Assembly: GCA_051155755.1 (NCBI GenBank)
Contig: DAXETY010000062.1
Location: forward strand, 1-8,113
Reading direction: 5' to 3'
DNA length: 8,113 bases
Origin: DAXETY01 sp051155755
GTDB taxonomy: Bacteria > Desulfobacterota > Desulfobacteria > Desulfobacterales > SG8-13
Position numbers and translations under genes: made by a program. Below, one piece after another: positions 1 through 5,136 of this stretch (the stretch's first letter is position 1; every line of letters begins with the position of its first letter). Below the pieces are notes generated by a model. It was not told the DNA's origin, searched no databases, and saw only the letters and a program-made list of their open reading frames with translations.

Positions 1-450
1 GGCGATCGGCGCCCCGAAAAGTGCCATAAATCCGTCTCCGAGAAACTGGTTGATCGTACCCTCGTAACGGTGCACTTCCGCCAGACTCAGTTCGAAAAAG
101 CGGCTGACGATACTGTGGAACGCTTCGGCCCCCAGCTGTTCCGCCAGATGGGTGGCATTCGAAATGTCACAGAATAAAACACTGACCTGTTTGCGTTCGC
201 CCTCGATTGAATTTCGCAGCTGGAGGATTTTCTCGGCAAGGTAGCTTGGCGTGTAAGAATTCGGCTGGCTATAGTCTGGAGCCGGGCTTTTACTGGTGGA
301 ACGTAAACTGTAACCGCACTGATTACAAAATCGACTGCCGGTTGGGTTTGCCTGATTGCACTTCGTGCAGGTAAGCGCAAGTCTTGCGCCGCATTGGTTG
401 CAAAATTTGGAATCCTTCGGATTGTCGAACCGGCATTCGGGGCATTGCAT
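1..450 (-). CDS. Class III adenylate/guanylate cyclase with N-terminal double zinc ribbon (partial, C-terminus off left edge)
   Basis: Only the first 150 residues are in the window; the frame stays open to base 1. Two zinc ribbons lie at the N-terminus, with Cys pairs at residues 3/6 and 17/20, then 28/31 and 42/45, each second pair in an FCNQCG motif. A polar linker (about 50-82) follows, then the start of a class III nucleotide cyclase catalytic domain. That domain begins at GERKQVSVLF (84-93) and includes the metal-binding Asp candidates D95 (FCDIS) and D139 (FLGDGFMALFG). The ATG at 448-450 is the first Met after an in-frame stop and directly precedes the first zinc ribbon; no strong Shine-Dalgarno is visible. 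In the wider family this architecture is often followed by an AAA/NB-ARC-like ATPase and TPR repeats, but that part is not visible here. Probable role: cyclic-nucleotide signalling. The substrate (ATP or GTP) cannot be told from this fragment. Confidence 0.88.
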   Translation of the reverse strand, partial: MQCPECRFDNPKDSKFCNQCGARLALTCTKCNQANPTGSRFCNQCGYSLRSTSKSPAPDYSQPNSYTPSYLAEKILQLRNSIEGERKQVSVLFCDISNATHLAEQLGAEAFHSIVSRFFELSLAEVHRYEGTINQFLGDGFMALFGAPIA

Positions 451-504
451 TCGGGGCCGCTTTATTGAGTCGGTGATGCCATTTTGATCTTAATTTTGAC
501 AAAG

Positions 505-519
505 TACCACTACGTGGTA
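505..519. promoter_or_regulatory. Short palindrome upstream of the cyclase gene (possible operator)
   Basis: A perfect inverted repeat, TACCAC-TAC-GTGGTA, with 6-bp arms and a 3-base spacer, sits 55 bases upstream of the cyclase start. A TATATT-like hexamer on the minus strand (523-528) lies just upstream of it. The palindrome could therefore overlap a transcription start for the cyclase gene. No convincing -35 box was found, so the operator role is inference. Confidence 0.25.
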
Positions 520-530
520 AACAATATAAC

Positions 531-733
531 ATGATTAGTCGCATTGCCACTTTGGTAGCTGATTTCATATCGAAGCGGTCCACTCTCTGTTCACCATAGA
601 CAGCCCTTACTCCGATGCAAGATCGCTTGCCGCTTTAGGTATCACCCATAAAGAACTTGGAATGATTATGTCTTTGATCCAATTGGTGAATTTCTATAAT
701 GTTCGAATCTGCAAATTCTATAGGCGAAGTTAA
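531..733 (+). pseudogene. Probable remnant of an AhpD / carboxymuconolactone decarboxylase family gene (C-terminal end)
   Basis: No intact gene exists here, but two reading frames together resemble the C-terminal half of a carboxymuconolactone decarboxylase-like protein. From 531 one frame reads MISRIATLVADFISKRS and hits a stop at 597-599. A second frame, shifted relative to it, is open from 563 to a TAA at 731-733. It contains SDARSLAALGITHKEL followed by a helix ending in VNFYNVRI. The family typically ends with a D-x-x-x-L-x-x-x-G-(L/I)-(S/T)-x-x-E-(I/L) helix and then a (F/Y)NxxNR-like motif, which matches in order and spacing. The catalytic CxxC part is absent. The stop codon is fused to an AAGGAG motif (732-737), as if the gene had been coupled to the SRPBCC gene after it. 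The assignment is by eye; it could be chance similarity in intergenic DNA. Confidence 0.38.
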
Positions 734-1193
734 GGAGCTTTTCGCCCGCGAGGTTCAGATCCATATCCAGGCACCCTGTGCAGAAGTGTTTCATTACCTG
801 GCCGACATCAACCGGCATTCCGAATGGGCCGATAATCCGCTGGAAATTCGACACGTTTCAGGGCCTCCCGGCGGGGTGGGGGCCACATTCGAGTCGGTGG
901 CCCGGCGGACGGCCAGAGTTGCGGGCACCTTCACCGGTCGTATCCGTATCGTTGCGGCGGAGCCGCCCCATCGCTTTGCCTACGAAGTCGAAGACAATAC
1001 CGGGCACTATCGCTGGACAATGTTGGTCACGCCGGAGGGCAACGGCACGAGACTCACACAACGCATGGCGAAACTTAGCGGGCCTTGGCTGATCAATCTT
1101 TTTCAGCCCTGGCTCATCTGGCCGCTGATCGGACGACCCCAGGTAAAGGGTGGATTAAAGCGAATCAAGATTGGTTTGGAGAGGGCGGAATGA
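699..1193 (+). CDS. SRPBCC (START-like / polyketide cyclase-type) family protein
   Basis: This is a 164-residue protein of the SRPBCC ligand-binding fold, with no signal peptide or membrane segment obvious at the N-terminus. The family-typical opening is at residues 19-44: a beta strand VQIHIQAP, then AEVFHYLADINRHSEW. A glycine-rich turn (55-61), a strand pair around GTFTGRIRIVAAEPPHRFAYEV (77-97), a conserved-looking TPEGNGTRLTQRM strand (111-123) and a long C-terminal helix (about 127-162) follow. Such proteins bind hydrophobic small molecules or lipids in a central cavity; the ligand cannot be predicted here. The ATG at 699 is the only ordinary start after an in-frame stop at 687-689, but it lacks a good Shine-Dalgarno. 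The domain itself starts about 18 residues later, right after an AAGGAG at 732-737, where no usable start codon exists. The gene follows the putative decarboxylase remnant and converges on the lipoprotein gene. Confidence 0.8.
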   Translation: MFESANSIGEVKELFAREVQIHIQAPCAEVFHYLADINRHSEWADNPLEIRHVSGPPGGVGATFESVARRTARVAGTFTGRIRIVAAEPPHRFAYEVEDNTGHYRWTMLVTPEGNGTRLTQRMAKLSGPWLINLFQPWLIWPLIGRPQVKGGLKRIKIGLERAE

Positions 1194-1374
1194 TACGGTT
1201 TCAGCTTATCCATTCGGATTCAATGAATCTGTTTCCTTGATGATTTGCCCGTCTTGCAGGCCGTCACTGGCCCTTACAGGATTACGTTGTTGCCCAATCG
1301 AGTCGATCCAACCACAAGTAAAGGCTTCCCTTACAACCGATCGCAGGTGCCGGCCGTAAGAACCGTTTTGAATG

Positions 1375-1406
1375 GCCGGAAGTCCCGCCGCGGCAGGGCT
1401 TCCGGC
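1375..1406. terminator. GC-rich hairpin between convergent genes (possible terminator)
   Basis: A stem is formed by GCCGGAAG(t)CCC (1375-1386) and GGGCTTCCGGC (1396-1406), interrupted by one bulged base, with a 9-base loop. It lies 19 bases beyond the stop of the minus-strand lipoprotein gene and about 180 bases after the SRPBCC stop. There is no clean U-run directly after it on either strand. On the plus strand a T-rich stretch begins only about 15 bases later. It is probably a transcript end or 3' stabiliser for the lipoprotein mRNA. Confidence 0.45.
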
Positions 1407-1424
1407 TACAGATTCTCTTGGTTT

Positions 1425-2978
1425 TTATTTCGGAGGCCAGGCGTAGGTGTCCTTGATGCCGATTACGATTCCCGGATAGGCCCCCGATGTGGTGGCCATA
1501 ACGAAGTAGTTGCCGTTTGACGAAAGAGCGCCGTTCATGGCCTCGCTACCGCCGCCATACAGATCGGCGGTCGAAGTTCCTTCAATGGTGCCATTCGACA
1601 CGGTGCAATCCAGATCTCCAGTGAAAAAATCATCCCCTGCACAAAAATCCGGCGCACCCGGAGAAGGTTCGACGGACGGACTGCACCCGTAAATCGGACC
1701 GTAACCGTCCACCAAGTCAAGGGCCGTGATAAAGGCCATAACCGCTTCGGTTCCGTCGTAGTCGCCCCGAAGCAGAACTCCGGCGTAATAGAGTCCGCTC
1801 AGATCGCCGGCGGCAGCCGTATCTCTGCGGATGCCCACGCCCATCTCCGGCGCGCCGTCACTGTTTTCGCCCACAAAGAAAAACAGATCCCCATCCTGGG
1901 CGACCGCCCCGCGATAGAGCTCCCCTAAAACGTTCAGACGCAGGGTGCCGTCGGATTGCACCGAATAGGTGAAAGATGCCGGGTCGCCGCCCACTCCGTC
2001 GGATTGGGCGATTACACTGCCCGCAGCGGCTCCGCTGCCGTCGCAGCTCACCTCGATGTAGGCTGAGTAAGGTTCCGGTTGGGGGGTGAACACCACGATG
2101 CCGTAATCGCCGCTCAACGTAGCGTCGTTCACGCCCACCGCCTTGGCCAGGGCGAAATCCAACTCCGCATTGGTCATGCTTACACTGAAGAAGGACTCGC
2201 CGGACGGTCCCAGGATTCCATACACATCCAGGACGCTGAAATAGCGTTCGCAAAAGGTTCGGAAAATGAACTCGCCGGCCTCCAGATCCCCGTCGGACGC
2301 GTAAATATCCTGGAAATAGCCATAGCCGTTGCCGGCCTGGTCGGCCTCGGAAAGGAACACGGCCGGATCGGGGCTGGCGTACAGGCCTCCGGCCCAGTAT
2401 TCGCCCATGGCGTCCATCGCGGCCAGGAAGTTGTCCACCGCCTGTTGCTCCCCGATCAGGGCGCCTTCATGTCCGATCTCTTGGATGAAACCGTCCAGGG
2501 CGGAGGCGAAAGACTTCGAGTCGGTATCGAAGTCGAGGGCACTGCCGGCTGCTGCCACGGCCTGGCGCAAGGCCACGGTGATCTCGATGCCGTTGCTCGG
2601 ATCGGAGTCCGCATCCAGGCTCTGCAGAAACACCAGCAGGTTTTTTACGGTCTGGTCGTCGGTGCCGGTGGCTCCAGCTACCAGGTCCACCGGCGTGATC
2701 ATCTCGCCGCCGGGGGTCGTGCCCAGTACCAGGTCGCCGATCTTGAAGGTGACCTGCTCGCCGGGTTGATAGTGGAACTCGGCGCGTTCGTTGGTGAAGC
2801 CGGACTGGGTGGGCGTCTGATATTCGATGCCGATCACAGCGCTGTCGACGAATGTGCCGGTGGCCGTATGGTTCGAATCGCTGTCACTGCATCCCGGCAT
2901 CAAGAAGGTTCCTGTCAATAGAAGCAGTATCCCGATGGTGCGAGCCGTCGTTTTCGCCCTGCTGTTCAACATGTACAT
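1425..2978 (-). CDS. Predicted lipoprotein of unknown function with duplicated beta-rich C-terminal segment
   Basis: This 517-residue protein starts with a basic segment, a hydrophobic stretch (about 15-27) and LMPGC ending at Cys30, followed by SDSDS. That indicates a type II signal peptide and lipid anchor, although Met and Pro at -3 and -2 are not ideal. Residues 41-135 resemble an N-terminal module of large secreted or adhesin-like lipoproteins: GTFVDSAVIG, then a PGEQVTFKIGDLVLG strand pair, TPVDLV, and a helix LLVFLQSLDADSDPSNGI with an Asp-rich turn. Residues 288-385 and 392-510 look like two copies of one beta-rich unit, each opening LSG-x-Y and closing with a G-(V/I)-GI(R/K) strand. 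Cysteines 243, 312, 432, 446 and 458 could form disulfides outside the cytoplasm. AAAGGAG (2983-2989) precedes two closely spaced ATGs; the first (2978) has a 4-base spacer and the second (2972) 10 bases, so either may be used. The function is not recognised. The gene is divergent from the trp operon. Confidence 0.82.
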   Translation of the reverse strand: MYMLNSRAKTTARTIGILLLLTGTFLMPGCSDSDSNHTATGTFVDSAVIGIEYQTPTQSGFTNERAEFHYQPGEQVTFKIGDLVLGTTPGGEMITPVDLVAGATGTDDQTVKNLLVFLQSLDADSDPSNGIEITVALRQAVAAAGSALDFDTDSKSFASALDGFIQEIGHEGALIGEQQAVDNFLAAMDAMGEYWAGGLYASPDPAVFLSEADQAGNGYGYFQDIYASDGDLEAGEFIFRTFCERYFSVLDVYGILGPSGESFFSVSMTNAELDFALAKAVGVNDATLSGDYGIVVFTPQPEPYSAYIEVSCDGSGAAAGSVIAQSDGVGGDPASFTYSVQSDGTLRLNVLGELYRGAVAQDGDLFFFVGENSDGAPEMGVGIRRDTAAAGDLSGLYYAGVLLRGDYDGTEAVMAFITALDLVDGYGPIYGCSPSVEPSPGAPDFCAGDDFFTGDLDCTVSNGTIEGTSTADLYGGGSEAMNGALSSNGNYFVMATTSGAYPGIVIGIKDTYAWPPK

Positions 2979-3193
2979 GCAACTCCTTTCCCTAAGATTT
3001 GATGAACGGATTCAACCGAAAGCCGGAAACAAGGAAACGGCGCTGCCGCTGCAGGGCAGAAAGAAACAAGTCGGGTCGAACCGGAGAACCCGGTCCACTT
3101 GCAGGAAAACCTTCGTTATCGCGGTCGCTTTACGGGTCTGAAAATTTTCCGTGAAACAATTGCGCTGCTGCTGAAAAGATGAACCCCATAGCC

Positions 3194-3220
3194 TTTGGTA
3201 AACGCTTTAATTTTACCAAA
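3194..3220. repeat. 9-bp inverted repeat in the lipoprotein/trp intergenic region
   Basis: TTTGGTAAA (3194-3202) and TTTACCAAA (3212-3220) are exact inverted copies separated by nine bases, giving half-sites about 18 bp centre to centre. There is no U-run that would make it a terminator. The symmetry and position between divergent genes suggest an operator for a dimeric or tetrameric regulator (inference). Confidence 0.5.
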
Positions 3221-3227
3221 TACACCG

Positions 3228-3267
3228 ACTAAAGTGCAAACTAAAATTTAAGTTTAAACTAAAGTTT
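3228..3267. repeat. Cluster of ACTAAA(G/A)T direct and inverted repeats
   Basis: ACTAAAGT occurs at 3228-3235 and again at 3258-3265, exactly 30 bp apart, with a variant ACTAAAAT at 3240-3247. In the same stretch AAACT (3238-3242, 3256-3260) alternates with its inverse AGTTT (3251-3255, 3263-3267), including the perfect palindrome AGTTTAAACT (3251-3260). The cluster ends about 60 bp upstream of the trp -35 box. A regulator-binding array is possible, but AT-rich DNA can yield such repeats by chance. Confidence 0.4.
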
Positions 3268-3328
3268 TTTGATGAGGTGACCGCACGCCCGGTTTTCGAA
3301 AATCTGTTATCAGGCCGCAAAAATTTGC

Positions 3329-3358
3329 TTGACAATTGCCGACCGAATTTGTTTTAAC
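3329..3358 (+). promoter_or_regulatory. trp operon promoter (sigma70-type)
   Basis: A perfect -35 TTGACA (3329-3334) is followed after 18 bases by TTTAAC (3353-3358), matching 4 of 6 bases of the -10 consensus; a 17-base reading gives TTTTAA. Transcription would begin near 3365, about 20 bases before the leader peptide. A 12-bp inverted repeat, TTGTT-TT-AACAA (3349-3360), overlaps the -10 and might be an operator, but it does not match the known TrpR box. Confidence 0.7.
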
Positions 3359-3385
3359 AACTTATCCTATTTCGGAGTGTAGCCG

Positions 3386-3466
3386 ATGAAACATCAAATC
3401 CAAACCGCAGGGATGAATTCGAGCTGGTGCTGGTGGGCCTGGAGCCAGGGTTTGCCAACGGGATAG
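3386..3466 (+). CDS. trpL: trp operon leader peptide (26 residues)
   Basis: A short frame opens with ATG at 3386 behind GGAG (3374-3377, 8-base spacer) and ends with TAG at 3464-3466. The peptide carries Trp at positions 14, 16, 17 and 19 in the motif SWCWWAW, four Trp codons within six. It lies just downstream of a strong promoter and upstream of two intrinsic terminators and trpE. This is the standard layout of a translation-controlled trp attenuator: ribosomes stall at these codons when charged tRNA-Trp is scarce. The peptide itself is expected to have no other function. An internal Met at position 10 could also initiate and would keep all the Trp codons. Confidence 0.9.
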   Translation: MKHQIQTAGMNSSWCWWAWSQGLPTG

Positions 3467-3497
3467 CGCCGGCATAACGAAATTGGAAATTACCGGG

Positions 3498-3531
3498 ACC
3501 GTGGGCAGCCCGAACCGCCCGCGGTTTTTTT
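3498..3531 (+). terminator. First trp leader intrinsic terminator
   Basis: ACCGTGGGC (3498-3506) pairs with GCCCGCGGT (3517-3525) with one T-G wobble, a 10-base loop, and a run of seven T (3525-3531). It lies 31 bases after the leader peptide stop codon. Alternatively, it could be the '1:2' type hairpin of a classical attenuator, with the second hairpin doing the terminating. Confidence 0.75.
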
Positions 3532-3545
3532 GTTTGCTTTTGCTG

Positions 3546-3581
3546 AAAAGGGCCGCGGGAACTCCCCCGCGGCCCTTTTTT
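3546..3581 (+). terminator. Second trp leader intrinsic terminator, directly before trpE
   Basis: AAAAGGGCCGCGGG (3546-3559) pairs perfectly with CCCGCGGCCCTTTT (3566-3579) around a 6-base loop, followed by a T-run to 3581. It has ten G-C pairs plus four A-T pairs and is the strongest hairpin seen in the window. Only 25 bases separate its end from the trpE ATG, so read-through must be controlled; P4 is the likely antiterminator. Confidence 0.88.
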
Positions 3582-3606
3582 ACGAGTGAAGAAAGGTGAC
3601 AGTGCA

Positions 3607-5085
3607 ATGCGATTGCGGCAGTTTCCGGATCGAGAGCAATTCGGCCGCCTGGCCGAAAACAGCAGCGTCATACCGGTTTGCCGGGAAATCCTGGCCGACA
3701 TGGAAACTCCGGTGACCATCCTGCAGAAAATCCAGGGGTCCGACCGGCCCGTATTTCTGCTGGAAAGTATGGAGGGCGGTGAGCGCTGGGGGCGTTACAG
3801 CTTCCTGGGGGCTTCCTGTCGCAGCCGGTTGCAGGTGTTTCGCCGGCACGTGGAGGTGCTGCAGAACGGCACGGTGCAAAAAAGCCCGCACCACGGCGAC
3901 CCCATGGGATTTCTGCGGCAGTTCATGCAGTCTTTCCGCCCGGCGGTGGTGCCGGGGCTGCCGCGCTTCTGGGGCGGTCTGGTGGGCTATCTGACCTACG
4001 AGATGGTCGCGTTTTTCGAAGCCATTCCCAACCGGTTGCCGGAGACCACCCCGTTGGCCGAATTCATGCTGCCGGACGAAATTCTGATCTTCGACAATCT
4101 GGCCAATACCCTGATGCTGGTGGCCCTGATTTTCACCGAAGATCACCCCAATGCCGAAAGTGCCCACCGGGCTGCCTGCGCACAGCTCGAAGCGATGAAC
4201 GCGCGCATCCTGCAGCCGCCGGCCACCGAGACCGCCGCGGCCGTCAAGGATGGCTGCCATCTGGCCCCAGGGGCCGAGCCGGAAGCGTTTCGCCGGCGCG
4301 TGAAAACCGTCAAGGAATACATCCGCGCCGGTGACATCATCCAGGCGGTCATCTCCCAGCCCTTTCGCTGCCGGCCGGCACCGGATCTGGTGTCGCTCTA
4401 CCGGGCCCAGCGCTACATCAACCCCTCACCGTACCTGTTTTTTCTGCACCTGGACCAAATGGCTCTGATCGGCTCTTCCCCCGAAACCATGGTGCGGCTC
4501 GAAAACGGGGTGGCCACCCTGCGGCCCATTGCCGGCACCCGTCCCCGCGGCAGCAGCCAGCAGGCGGATCGGGCCCTGGCCGACGAGCTGCTCAAGGACG
4601 AAAAAGAACGGGCCGAGCACCTGATGCTCGTCGATTTGGGGCGCAACGACCTGGGCCGGGTGGCCGAAACCGGCACCGTTCAGGTGACCGACCTGATGGT
4701 GGTGGAGCGCTACTCCCACGTGATGCACCTGGTATCCAACATCAACTGCGACCTCAAGCACGGTTGCGATGCCTGGGACCTGATTCCGGCAGTGTTTCCC
4801 ACCGGAACGCTGTCCGGAGCGCCGAAGGTGCGGGCCATGGAGATTATCGCCGAAATGGAGCGCGAACCCCGCGGACCTTACGGCGGTGCGGTGGGCTATG
4901 TGTCTTTCAGCGGCAACATGGACATGGCCATCACCATCCGAACGGCCTGCGTCGAGCAAGACCGTCTGACCGTGCGGGCCGGGGCGGGCGTGGTGGCCGA
5001 CTCCGATCCGGAGCGCGAGCGGGAGGAAACCGTCAGCAAGGCCATGGCGATTCAGGCCGCCCTGGAGATGCTGCAGCAAGGTTAG
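3607..5085 (+). CDS. trpE: Anthranilate synthase component I
   Basis: This enzyme converts chorismate plus ammonia (supplied by TrpG from glutamine) to anthranilate and pyruvate, the first committed step of tryptophan synthesis, in the cytoplasm. The 492 residues are the usual length for a stand-alone TrpE. The N-terminal domain holds LLES (51-54), the motif tied to Trp feedback inhibition, so the enzyme is probably allosterically inhibited. The C-terminal chorismate-binding domain shows PIAGTRPRG (307-315), DEKERAEHLMLVDLGRND (331-348), the conserved His371 in YSHVMHL, FPTGTLSGAPKVRAMEII (397-414) and GAGVVADSDPE (459-469). These support anthranilate rather than isochorismate or aminodeoxychorismate chemistry. 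The ATG at 3607 has AAGGTGA (3593-3599) 7 bases upstream. An in-frame GTG at 3586 lies against the terminator, lacks a Shine-Dalgarno and is less likely. It is the first structural gene of the operon, with 51 bases to trpG. Confidence 0.97.
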   Translation: MRLRQFPDREQFGRLAENSSVIPVCREILADMETPVTILQKIQGSDRPVFLLESMEGGERWGRYSFLGASCRSRLQVFRRHVEVLQNGTVQKSPHHGDPMGFLRQFMQSFRPAVVPGLPRFWGGLVGYLTYEMVAFFEAIPNRLPETTPLAEFMLPDEILIFDNLANTLMLVALIFTEDHPNAESAHRAACAQLEAMNARILQPPATETAAAVKDGCHLAPGAEPEAFRRRVKTVKEYIRAGDIIQAVISQPFRCRPAPDLVSLYRAQRYINPSPYLFFLHLDQMALIGSSPETMVRLENGVATLRPIAGTRPRGSSQQADRALADELLKDEKERAEHLMLVDLGRNDLGRVAETGTVQVTDLMVVERYSHVMHLVSNINCDLKHGCDAWDLIPAVFPTGTLSGAPKVRAMEIIAEMEREPRGPYGGAVGYVSFSGNMDMAITIRTACVEQDRLTVRAGAGVVADSDPEREREETVSKAMAIQAALEMLQQG

Positions 5086-5136
5086 TCCCGTCCCAAAGGC
5101 GGGAGCGACCATCGATTTTTCACAGGAGATGCGATC

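Larger units (their letters stand above)
2979..3328. other. Divergent intergenic region, AT-rich in its right half
   Basis: No credible gene was found between the lipoprotein start and the trp promoter. Bases 3194-3275 are much richer in A and T than the flanking genes and hold an inverted repeat and ACTAAAGT-type repeats (listed separately). A 10-bp palindrome, TTTTCGAAAA, lies at 3293-3302, and GAAAATTTTC at 3140-3149. The lipoprotein gene must be transcribed leftward from here, but no convincing promoter could be picked for it. Confidence 0.5.
3428..3581 (+). promoter_or_regulatory. trp attenuator region with alternative RNA pairings
   Basis: Several mutually exclusive pairings can be drawn by hand. 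P1 joins 3428-3435, inside the Trp codons, with 3467-3474 (8 bp, two G-U). P2 joins 3452-3461 with 3499-3508 (one A-G mismatch, one G-U). Terminator 1 is 3498-3506 with 3517-3525. P4 joins 3518-3531 with 3546-3559 (14 positions, three G-U). Terminator 2 is 3546-3559 with 3566-3579. A ribosome stalled on the Trp codons would break P1 and leave 3452-3461 free to form P2. That would block terminator 1, release its 3' arm for P4 and thereby block terminator 2. A ribosome reaching the stop codon would cover 3452-3461, so both terminators form. The pairings are seen in the sequence; the switching order is inference. Confidence 0.65.

Noticed and set aside
496..530. TTGACA (496-501) with TATAAC (525-530) as a plus-strand promoter
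   Set aside because: The spacing is 23 bases, too long for a sigma70 promoter, and no intact gene follows directly.
1227..1380. Open frame between the SRPBCC stop and the hairpin, with a protein-like stretch GPYRITLLPNRVDPTT
   Set aside because: It has only a TTG start, no Shine-Dalgarno, runs through the hairpin into the opposite gene, and matches no family I recognise. It could be a gene remnant but is not supportable.
2079..2921. Long plus-strand frame opposite the lipoprotein gene (280 codons)
   Set aside because: It is antisense to a gene with a clear signal peptide and Shine-Dalgarno. The frame is open because of GC-rich codon bias, and it has no domain features.
3349..3370. TrpR operator at the trp promoter
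   Set aside because: The sequence does not match the GNACTAGTTAACTAGTNC-type box; only a general resemblance to the enteric promoter is present.
3580..4260. Long minus-strand frame opposite trpE
   Set aside because: It is a shadow of the trpE coding frame, His/Gln-rich with low-complexity composition typical of antisense frames.
5087..5105. TCCCG/CGGGA hairpin between trpE and trpG as a terminator
   Set aside because: It has only a 5-bp stem and no adjoining U-run, and the operon continues with a well-placed trpG Shine-Dalgarno.
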